Below, one piece after another: positions 8,611 through 13,921 of a DNA stretch of 14,320 bases (position 1 is the stretch's first letter; the number at the start of each line of letters is the position of its first letter). This DNA comes from CBDULX01 sp965368175 (GTDB taxonomy: Bacteria > Pseudomonadota > Gammaproteobacteria > SZUA-229), in NCBI GenBank assembly GCA_965368175.1, contig CBDULX010000071.1:1-14320 (forward strand). Direction: 5' to 3'. Under the pieces are notes generated by a model that saw nothing but the letters and a program-made list of their open reading frames with translations, had not been told where the DNA came from and made no database searches. Position numbers and translations under genes: made by a program.

Positions 8611-9324
8611 ATGCCCATTAAAATTCTGTATCTCATGCTCGTGGTAGCGACCTATACACTGCTCAACGGCTGTGCCTCTTTCCCACAAAATGAAATGGCC
8701 CAGGTGCAACAAATGCCCACTGTTGCCAAATACAAGAACAAGCCATCGGTTTATATTGACTTCAAGTTCTTTAGAGGCAGCCCCGATTCCAACGCCGTAG
8801 AAATTACTACAGCCAAGGATAAATTAATACCAACCATCGAACAGGTGGTTGCCGATAGCAAATTGTTCCGCCACGCCACCTTTGACGAATTCGAAAAAGA
8901 AAAAACCGGCTACACTCTCAAACTCCATGTTTACAACCATGGCGACACAGGTGCAGCCGCTGCCAGCGGTTTTATAACTGGGCTGACCCTGGGTATTATA
9001 CCGGGTGCAGCGACGGACAAATTCACCCTACGAGCTGAGCTCTCCGACAAAAGTGGCCGTGAACTCAAACGCATCAGCAACGATGACTCTGTTACCACCT
9101 GGATAGGTATCTGGTTTATTCCCTTAATGGGCAATACACCGGATGACGCTGTAACTAGCACTCTGACCAACCAGGTGCGTAGCGCCCTGAAACAACTGGT
9201 GGAAAGTGGCAAACTAAAATATTCACGCCATGACGATAGCAGTATATTTCATACTCGCTTCTTCGAGACCACCCATTCCATTTATGTCTCCGATTCCCGA
9301 TTGATTTTTAGCACTAAAGGATAA
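8611..9324 (+). CDS. Uncharacterised lipoprotein, first of a pair
   Basis: A 237-residue predicted lipoprotein. The N-terminus has a Lys at position 4, a hydrophobic core and the lipobox LNGC with the lipidated cysteine at 21. Residue 22 is Ala, not Asp, consistent with sorting to the outer membrane. The mature part is mixed alpha/beta, with a Gly/Ala-rich hydrophobic stretch at about 114-135 (AAAASGFITGLTLGIIPGAA) that could be a buried hairpin or membrane-inserting loop. I do not recognise the family. AAGGA (8601-8605) is well placed before the ATG. The next gene starts four bases after the stop, so the two are almost certainly co-transcribed and may act together at the envelope. Confidence 0.85.
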   Translation: MPIKILYLMLVVATYTLLNGCASFPQNEMAQVQQMPTVAKYKNKPSVYIDFKFFRGSPDSNAVEITTAKDKLIPTIEQVVADSKLFRHATFDEFEKEKTGYTLKLHVYNHGDTGAAAASGFITGLTLGIIPGAATDKFTLRAELSDKSGRELKRISNDDSVTTWIGIWFIPLMGNTPDDAVTSTLTNQVRSALKQLVESGKLKYSRHDDSSIFHTRFFETTHSIYVSDSRLIFSTKG

Positions 9325-9328
9325 TTAC

Positions 9329-9880
9329 ATGCTTATTCGTAATATATTAGTAGTACTCATTGTTGGTCTGATGAGCGCCTGTTCCGTGCCGGCGCCCAAA
9401 TATGCCCCTTCATTCGATAATGTCAATTTACTCAAGCAGGGCAGAGCCAAGCCGGTAGAAGTTACAGACTTTACAGGTAAGACTGAAGGCCTGGGTGATA
9501 TCAACCTGCGCGGTAATCCCATGACCTCGCCTTATGGTCAGGATTTCATCCATTACCTGCAAACCGCGCTGGAAAGTGAATTTACCAAAGCCGGATTACT
9601 GAAAAAAGGCAGCAGTAAAAAGCTCACGGCTATCATCGAGGAAAATGATATCAATACCGGAATGGATGTAGCGGACGGAACTATCAAGGCAACATTCATT
9701 GTATCTGACCGGTCTCGCACCCTGTACAAGAAGTCGGTCAGCGCGACGGAACAATGGGAATCCTCATTCATAGGTGCGGTTGCCATTCCAGCAGCGGCTG
9801 AGTCCTATCCCAAAATCGTCCGCACACTATTCAATACACTCTATAATGACAAGATGTTTATCGCTGCCTTGAAAAAATAG
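9329..9880 (+). CDS. Uncharacterised lipoprotein, second of a pair
   Basis: A 183-residue predicted lipoprotein with a signal sequence and lipobox MSAC, lipidated at Cys18. Residue 19 is Ser, consistent with outer-membrane sorting. The mature domain (VTDFTGK near 46-52, INLRGNPMTSPYGQDFIHYL near 59-78, then TATF/SDRS-like strands) suggests a compact alpha/beta fold like small outer-membrane-associated lipoproteins. I cannot name the family, and no catalytic motif is visible. AAAGG at 9316-9320, inside the end of the upstream gene, is its ribosome-binding site, which implies coupled expression with the preceding lipoprotein. Confidence 0.84.
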   Translation: MLIRNILVVLIVGLMSACSVPAPKYAPSFDNVNLLKQGRAKPVEVTDFTGKTEGLGDINLRGNPMTSPYGQDFIHYLQTALESEFTKAGLLKKGSSKKLTAIIEENDINTGMDVADGTIKATFIVSDRSRTLYKKSVSATEQWESSFIGAVAIPAAAESYPKIVRTLFNTLYNDKMFIAALKK

Positions 9881-9902
9881 TAGTTAATGTATTCAAACTA
9901 AC

Positions 9903-9928
9903 CATCCCCACGCTTGTGCGCGGGGATG
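9903..9928. repeat. GC-rich hairpin resembling a type I-E CRISPR repeat core
   Basis: CATCCCC (9903-9909) pairs with GGGGATG (9922-9928). Inside, CGC (9911-9913) pairs with GCG (9918-9920) around a TTGT loop, with one A-C mismatch. There is no T tract downstream on the plus strand. It resembles the ATCCCCACGC palindrome of type I-E CRISPR repeats, but there is only one copy and no cas gene. It may be a transcript-end stabilising hairpin for the lipoprotein operon. Confidence 0.55.
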
Positions 9929-9938
9929 TATGTGGGAA

Positions 9939-9998
9939 TGCCTGGAAAACCAATGACTGGCCAGGTTAGCGCTAATTTAAGCCCTGCCTCGAAAACCA
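9939..9998 (+). repeat. Short imperfect direct repeat after the lipoprotein operon
   Basis: TGCCTGGAAAACCA (9939-9952) recurs as TGCCTCGAAAACCA (9985-9998), 13 of 14 bases identical with starts 46 bases apart. A perfect palindrome TTAGCGCTAA (9966-9975) lies between the copies. The function is unknown; it could be chance or a protein-binding arrangement. Confidence 0.35.
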
Positions 9999-10105
9999 GG
10001 AACGGAACTGGGCGATACCAGCCTGAAATTATAACCATTAACCACAAACCTCTAACTAACCAGCACTTGTACAAACCACCCTCTGCCGGTATCATCCCCA
10101 TACTA

Positions 10106-10131
10106 AAGAACCGGCGCTAGACCGGTCTTTT
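10106..10131 (+). terminator. Intrinsic terminator candidate downstream of the lipoprotein operon
   Basis: ACCGG (10110-10114) pairs with CCGGT (10122-10126) around a 7-nt loop. After one mismatch, flanking A/G bases can pair into the CTTTT tail, giving an A-rich-stem-T-rich layout typical of rho-independent terminators. It ends about 250 bases after the lipoprotein stop, which is distant, but no other gene lies between. Confidence 0.5.
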
Positions 10132-10369
10132 ATGCATATTTTACTGGATGATCTCCATCAGCGTGTTTGTTATAGCAACAGCGATACATGTGGAGTTGTG
10201 ACGCAATGCAGTGGAACCATCAACCTGCAATCTGTCTCCATCATGATAGAACATGTTTGTACCATGCACTATCGGATAACACTTCAACATTGTTAGCATT
10301 CACACCGTTAGCTATCAGCACCGCTTACGGTTTAACAACTTCAGGATTACAACACCACGAGGTTTGATC
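10132..10369. other. Leader region of the YeeE/YedE transporter gene
   Basis: No gene and no promoter that I can defend. GAGG at 10359-10362 is the ribosome-binding site for the transporter. Short elements such as ACCGT (10307-10311) and ACGGT (10327-10331) could pair weakly, but they are near chance level. Confidence 0.4.
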
Positions 10370-11641
10370 ATGATTTTTGAGGATTTTTCTACCGCTCACC
10401 ACGCCGTACTTTGGTCTGTATTTGCCATTGCATTCATCATGGGAGCAGTCGCAAACAAAACCAATTTCTGTACCATGGGGGCAGTGTCCGACTGGGTTAA
10501 CATGGGTGACACTGGTCGCATCCGGGCCTGGATACTGGCCATGGCAGTGGCACTGATTGGTGTCATTATTATCGAAGCCAGTGGCATTACTAGTGTTGAT
10601 TCAACTTTACCTCCGTACCGTGGCAACAACTTTGCCTGGCTGGAATACATTCTGGGTGGCGTTCTGTTTGGCGTTGGCATGACTCTGGGTAGTGGTTGTG
10701 GTAACAAAACCCTGATTCGCCTCGGAGGTGGCAATATCAAATCCTTAATCCTGTTTGTGACCATTGCCATCTTTGCCTACTTCATGATCAACCCCTTCCC
10801 GGGCACTGATGCCACTATTTATTCGATAGTGTTTTACCCATGGACCAATCCTGCGACAGTAACACTAGGCACTAATCAGGATCTGGGTAGTGTGGTGGGT
10901 GGACTGTTTGGCACCGATGCGGGTATTACCCGTACCATTATTGGACTGATAATCGCCAGTTTCATGCTCTGGCTGGTGTTCAAATCCGCCGATTTTCGTA
11001 GCAGTTTCGATAATAAACTGGGGGGTGCCACTATTGGTGTAGCCGTACTGGCCGCCTGGCTGGCTACCTCGTCTATGGTCACCGTGGATGCTGATGGTGA
11101 AAACCTGAGCTGGACCCAGTATGCCAGCACTGATAACTGGAGCATGCTGGAAGACAGTGCCGCAAATCGCCCCCGTGATGTCGGTGTACAGTCCTTCACC
11201 TTCATCAACCCCATTGGCCAGACCCTACGATATGGCGTAACGGGTTTTAATAATGCTTATTTCACCTTTGGCCTGGCCGCTGTTCTGGGCGTGATCATTG
11301 GATCGCTGGCCTGGGCACTGATTTCCAGAGGCTTCCGCATTGAATGGTTCGCCAGTATAAGGGATTTTGTAACTCATTTAATCGGTGGCGTCCTGATGGG
11401 AATAGGTGGCGTACTGGCGCTGGGTTGTACCATCGGCCAGGCCGTGACCGGTGTCTCTACTCTGGCTATGGGCTCTTTCCTGGCCTTTGGCGGCATCGTA
11501 TTCGGTAGCGCCCTGACCATGAAGGTCCAGTACTATAAAATGTTGCATGAAGATGAAGCCACCTTTGTTAAAGCGCTGGTCAGCTCACTGGTAGATTTCA
11601 AATTGTTACCTGCCAGCATGCGTTCTCTGGAAAATCTCTAA
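10370..11641 (+). CDS. YeeE/YedE-family (TsuA-like) sulfur-compound transporter
   Basis: A 423-residue polytopic inner-membrane protein of the YeeE/YedE family, whose TsuA branch imports thiosulfate. The two halves are related, as usual for the fold. Cysteines sit in family motifs: NFCTMGAVSD (Cys34), GSGCGNKTLIR (Cys110) and LALGCTIGQAVTG (Cys353). In TsuA such cysteines line the path and interact with the substrate. About ten hydrophobic segments are visible, with a longer hydrophilic loop at about 237-275. I chose the ATG at 10370, seven bases after GAGG (10359-10362), over the TTG six bases earlier. The substrate here could be thiosulfate or another sulfur or selenium compound; no TusA-like partner gene is adjacent. 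A strong terminator follows directly. The decayed TauE/SafE gene nearby hints at sulfur metabolism but is not proof. Confidence 0.9.
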   Translation: MIFEDFSTAHHAVLWSVFAIAFIMGAVANKTNFCTMGAVSDWVNMGDTGRIRAWILAMAVALIGVIIIEASGITSVDSTLPPYRGNNFAWLEYILGGVLFGVGMTLGSGCGNKTLIRLGGGNIKSLILFVTIAIFAYFMINPFPGTDATIYSIVFYPWTNPATVTLGTNQDLGSVVGGLFGTDAGITRTIIGLIIASFMLWLVFKSADFRSSFDNKLGGATIGVAVLAAWLATSSMVTVDADGENLSWTQYASTDNWSMLEDSAANRPRDVGVQSFTFINPIGQTLRYGVTGFNNAYFTFGLAAVLGVIIGSLAWALISRGFRIEWFASIRDFVTHLIGGVLMGIGGVLALGCTIGQAVTGVSTLAMGSFLAFGGIVFGSALTMKVQYYKMLHEDEATFVKALVSSLVDFKLLPASMRSLENL

Positions 11642-11649
11642 CCAGTCAG

Positions 11650-11681
11650 CCTGGGGTGATGTGAATCACCCCAGGACTTTT
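11650..11681 (+). terminator. Strong intrinsic terminator that also holds the next gene's ribosome-binding site
   Basis: CCTGGGGTGAT and ATCACCCCAGG form a perfect 11-bp stem (11650-11660 with 11665-11675) with a GTGA loop, followed by ACTTTT. It lies nine bases after the transporter stop codon. The 3' arm includes AGG of AGGA (11673-11676), the only Shine-Dalgarno-like sequence before the ATG at 11688. Stem formation would therefore both terminate transcription and mask that site on read-through mRNA. Confidence 0.85.
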
Positions 11682-11687
11682 CATACC

Positions 11688-12098
11688 ATGCTGACTTATG
11701 ATTTCATCACCCTGATTATCTGCGCTTTCACCGGCAGCCTGATGGGCAGTTATCTGTATTTAACGGTACTCTACCGACCGTTGATCAAGGATAAATTCAG
11801 CCTGCAGCAGAACCTGATTCTGTATCGTCGTTTCTATCGCCTCAATTCTGTAATGTCATTAATAGGTGGATTACTGGCAGCACTGATTCACAATCAACAG
11901 GCCGCCTTCATCCTGGCCATTCTCGCGGTGAGTTATATCTTCGCCAATATGCACATTCTCAGGGGACTGAGTCAGCCAACTTCTGACTCTGAGCACCCCG
12001 AGCGTGAACGCTTATTGCGCTATCTCAAACTATTGCAGAATATCGTGCATTTTTCCCAATTTGTAGGTGCCGGGGCAGTTGTCTACTATCTCTACTAA
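11688..12098 (+). CDS. Small four-helix inner-membrane protein, unrecognised
   Basis: A 136-residue protein that is mostly membrane, with predicted helices at about 5-28, 53-68, 71-92 and 115-134. The connecting segments are basic (YRRFYR at 46-51) and acidic/basic (SEHPERERLLRYLK at 101-114). I recognise no family; the HFSQFVGAGAVVYYLY ending and the paired helices look like a conserved small integral membrane protein. The ATG at 11688 is preferred because an in-frame GTG at 11661 lies in the loop of the terminator hairpin and has no spaced ribosome-binding site. AGGA at 11673-11676 is 11 bases from the ATG, at the long end of the usual range. It follows the sulfur transporter on the same strand and may depend on read-through. 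Confidence 0.75.
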   Translation: MLTYDFITLIICAFTGSLMGSYLYLTVLYRPLIKDKFSLQQNLILYRRFYRLNSVMSLIGGLLAALIHNQQAAFILAILAVSYIFANMHILRGLSQPTSDSEHPERERLLRYLKLLQNIVHFSQFVGAGAVVYYLY

Positions 12099-12127
12099 AC
12101 CCTTGATTTGGGGGTTTATACAATGAC

Positions 12128-12245
12128 TTATCCACAGCTTTTCCATAGTTAAATCACAGACAAATCCACAGCCTGTTGTACTTGACGGATTTCAATCCAC
12201 TATATATAGTAATCACAGACAAAACAGGGTTATCCTTGTGCATAA
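12128..12245. promoter_or_regulatory. Cluster of DnaA boxes in an intergenic region
   Basis: A perfect DnaA box TTATCCACA lies at 12128-12136 on the plus strand, followed two bases later by TTTTCCATA (12139-12147), one mismatch from TTWTNCACA. A second consensus box, TTATGCACA, lies on the minus strand at 12237-12245. AAATCCACA (12162-12170) is a weaker candidate with two mismatches. Two full matches plus a close one within 118 bases suggest DnaA binding, as in a DnaA-regulated promoter, a titration site or a replication origin. No replication gene is nearby. Confidence 0.55.
12152..12223 (+). repeat. 13-bp direct repeat flanking a 12-bp AT palindrome
   Basis: AATCACAGACAAA occurs exactly twice, at 12152-12164 and 12211-12223, with starts 59 bases apart. 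The perfect palindrome ACTATATATAGT (12199-12210) abuts the second copy. This lies inside the DnaA-box cluster, and the AT palindrome could be an easily melted segment. Confidence 0.65.
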
Positions 12246-12274
12246 AATCAAAATGCCAATTCTTTAGAGAAATA

Positions 12275-12293
12275 TACCGGATACCATCCGGTA
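12275..12293. promoter_or_regulatory. Operator-like perfect palindrome
   Basis: TACCGGATACCATCCGGTA has two perfect 8-bp arms around a 3-base centre. There is no T tract, so it is more like a transcription-factor operator than a terminator. A second palindrome, TTCAATTGAA, is at 12305-12314. Both lie upstream of the small upstream ORF and the 202-residue protein gene. Confidence 0.5.
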
Positions 12294-12352
12294 CAACGGT
12301 TTATTTCAATTGAATAGACCATATTCAAATTCAAAATAAAGGATTAACGGAC

Positions 12353-12412
12353 GTGCTAACAATAATAAAGAACCAGGTGGCACACCATGCGTTTGCGTGG
12401 TTGCAGGTATGA
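12353..12412 (+). CDS. Putative 19-residue leader peptide coupled to the next gene
   Basis: GTG at 12353 has a good ribosome-binding site, AAAGGA (12338-12343), nine bases upstream. The frame encodes MLTIIKNQVAHHAFAWLQV (first residue from GTG) and ends with a TGA that overlaps the ATG of the following gene as ATGA (12409-12412). The following gene lacks a properly spaced ribosome-binding site of its own, so ribosomes that finish this peptide could re-initiate there. Alternatively, a one-base frameshift separates the original N-terminus from the rest of the gene. No run of codons for a single amino acid suggests classic attenuation. Confidence 0.45.
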   Translation: MLTIIKNQVAHHAFAWLQV

Positions 12413-13017
12413 TTAATTCCATAACTGCAATAAATACATGGCTTATCGATATTAAAACCGCAAAAAACTCACTCCTCATCAAACTGCAACAGGCAGGATT
12501 CGATACCCAGATCAACATCGGACCGGAAGAAGAATACAGTATTAAAAGTCTGATTCAGGGCATAGACACTATGACCACTCAGATGCTAAGCATCAGCGCA
12601 AACCGTGAGCAATTTATCCAGAGGTCCAGTTTTTCTGAACGAAAAAAAATCGAATCATTTCTACAAAAATTATTTATTTGCCTGAAGCAAACCAGCAATA
12701 CCCTGGAACTACTTGAAAGCAGGGAATACCATATCCAGAAAACTCTGCCTCTGTGTTATAAAACAGAACAGGATGGTATTAGCCAGTTATCTCTGGTGAA
12801 CTCTATAGAATATCTGGATCAGCTAAAACCATATTTAAGAATGCTGGAACTGATGATTACTCAGGAGCGCATCCATGCCCTGTCTTCAGTGCTGGAAACC
12901 CTGTTACAGAAACAACCAGCCCCAAATTATGACAATGTGTCAGCAGATTCGGAATTGACAGAAGAACAGCAGAATGCTCTGGAGTTGTCACATTATCTGG
13001 TGAAACAGGCGTTATAA
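12409..13017 (+). CDS. Hypothetical helical protein, unrecognised
   Basis: A 202-residue soluble protein with no signal peptide, predicted to be almost entirely alpha-helical with coiled-coil-like stretches (about 68-105 and 132-170) and an acidic, Gln-rich C-terminal part (SADSELTEEQQNALEL). No catalytic motif or known domain is visible. The ATG at 12409 is chosen because it overlaps the stop of the upstream 19-codon frame; a GTG four codons earlier (12397) is the alternative. The region upstream carries DnaA boxes and palindromes, so its expression may be tied to DnaA or to a repressor. This is inference. No terminator is visible directly after the stop. Confidence 0.65.
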   Translation: MINSITAINTWLIDIKTAKNSLLIKLQQAGFDTQINIGPEEEYSIKSLIQGIDTMTTQMLSISANREQFIQRSSFSERKKIESFLQKLFICLKQTSNTLELLESREYHIQKTLPLCYKTEQDGISQLSLVNSIEYLDQLKPYLRMLELMITQERIHALSSVLETLLQKQPAPNYDNVSADSELTEEQQNALELSHYLVKQAL

Positions 13018-13176
13018 ATCTGGTTTTAATTTTACACATTGAATAACCAGGCTCTATATCTATATGAACCATTGATGGCTTTTACTGGATATTTTCCATT
13101 AGAAGCTATTTGATCATTTGTAATGATTCGTGGTCTACCGTTTGTGATTCCTTTTGGTTAATGATATATGTCTTGC
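13018..13176. other. Short intergenic segment with a promoter-like signal
   Basis: No gene. A small stem ATCATT/AATGAT lies at 13113-13127. TTGTGA (13142-13147) and TATATG (13165-13170) are 17 bases apart and could be a weak sigma70 promoter that would start transcription at the left border of the structured element. Each hexamer matches consensus at only four of six positions. Confidence 0.3.
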
Positions 13177-13358
13177 ATCGGTTTCGCCCTGCTGGGCGAG
13201 TTCATTTCTTTACTCGTGCAAAGAAACCGAACCAAAGAAACACGCCCCAACTCACAAGCCCTTCATAAAAAGCGCTTAAGGGTTCCCTCGTCGCCACATG
13301 ATGAATGTGCCTGCTGCCCAACTCCTCGCAAACCACGCTCGTCAGACATGCTCGCAGA

Positions 13359-13408
13359 TTAAATTGCCTGAAGCAATTTAAAACATAATCATGTCTTTTA
13401 TGATTATG
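13359..13408. repeat. Two perfect hairpins in tandem
   Basis: TTAAATTGC/GCAATTTAA (13359-13367 with 13373-13381, loop CTGAA) is followed two bases later by CATAATCAT/ATGATTATG (13384-13392 with 13400-13408, loop GTCTTTT). Both stems are perfect 9-mers and stable enough to form in RNA. They lie inside the 620-bp element. Confidence 0.7.
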
Positions 13409-13576
13409 GCCCGTAGGGTGGAGGGCAGGACGCCCGTAATAAAGCCTGCACATTAACCATGCACTCCTCAGCTTGATCAATGGGGATTAAAAAATCGAAA
13501 CCTCAGACCCCATGCTTTTGGTTTTTTCTTTTAAATTACCCCTTTGCAGTTTACAGGGCATTGTTGATCTGTAGGG

Positions 13577-13610
13577 TAAATCCGCCAGGGATGGCGGATT
13601 TAGTTTTGTT
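13577..13610 (+). terminator. Perfect 10-bp hairpin with T-rich tail
   Basis: TAAATCCGCC (13577-13586) pairs perfectly with GGCGGATTTA (13593-13602) around the loop AGGGAT, followed by GTTTTGTT. It reads as a rho-independent terminator on the plus strand, though the tail is interrupted. The loop carries a GGA motif, so it could instead be one of several similar display hairpins in the element. Confidence 0.6.
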
Positions 13611-13697
13611 GAACAAGGATGCGAATCAAAACGACCCGGCAGAAGAATAGAGAGCTAATTAATATATGACCATGTGCCCAAACGAAGTGATAACAAT

Positions 13698-13741
13698 GCC
13701 CAGGCACCCGAAGGGTAAACTGCCTTGGGGCGGCTTTTTTT
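13698..13741 (+). terminator. Intrinsic terminator inside the structured element
   Basis: GCCCAGGCA (13698-13706) pairs with TGCCTTGGGGC (13721-13731), allowing a two-base bulge, around a 14-nt loop that contains CCC GAA GGG. A run of seven T residues follows (13735-13741). This would end any plus-strand transcript crossing the element and protect the convergent gene beyond it. Confidence 0.6.
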
Positions 13742-13796
13742 GGTTACTTTTTTCAGCTGCTGGAAAAAAGTGACTCGCCAGCTGGCGAAACCAATG

Positions 13797-13921
13797 TCTA
13801 AAATTAGTCAATATAATTAAAAAAAAGCATTATAAAAATACGACTAAAAACGATTGGCTCAAAATTTGCTATACACGATTCATCTACGCCTATTTACAAT
13901 GCATCTAATCAACCTCAAACA
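13797..13921. other. AT-rich spacer downstream of ytoQ
   Basis: No gene, repeat or terminator is visible here. It separates the structured element from the stop codon of the minus-strand YtoQ-family gene. Confidence 0.5.

Larger units (their letters stand above)
13177..13796. repeat. About 620-bp structured non-coding element with inverted related ends
   Basis: The left end begins CATCGGTTTCGCC (13177-13189). The right end, read on the minus strand, begins CATTGGTTTCGCC (13796-13784). About 70 bases align between the ends, through GGTTTCGCC, a C-G-C-C stem, a T-rich/A-rich hairpin, AACCAAA and CGCCCCAA. Each end folds the same way: CGCCC/GGGCG then TTTCTTT/AAAGAAA on the left, and CGCCAGCTGGCG then a 12-bp stem (13743-13774) on the right. 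Between them are further hairpins and two plus-strand terminator-like structures, but no credible gene. From memory, similar sequences recur in intergenic regions of many Gammaproteobacteria; I could not check this. It lies between two convergent genes. Confidence 0.65.

Noticed and set aside
9903..9928. A CRISPR array
   Set aside because: Only one repeat-like palindrome is present, with no spacer-repeat periodicity and no cas genes.
9914..10120. 68-codon open frame after the lipoprotein genes
   Set aside because: It begins inside the loop of the GC-rich hairpin and ends in the terminator, with no ribosome-binding site.
11661..11687. GTG start for the four-helix membrane protein
   Set aside because: This GTG forms the loop of the perfect terminator hairpin and lacks a spaced ribosome-binding site.
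12099..12352. The chromosomal replication origin oriC
   Set aside because: No dnaA, dnaN, mnmG or rpmH is nearby and the number of boxes is low; a DnaA-binding site of another type is more cautious.
13168..13362. 64-codon open frame at the left end of the structured element
   Set aside because: It is a by-product of the repeat sequence: it crosses hairpin arms and has no ribosome-binding site or plausible protein features.
13168..13799. ATGTCT at 13168-13173 and 13794-13799 as a target-site duplication of the element
   Set aside because: The right copy overlaps the terminal inverted repeat, and the left copy is offset by several bases from the matching end, so it is probably chance.
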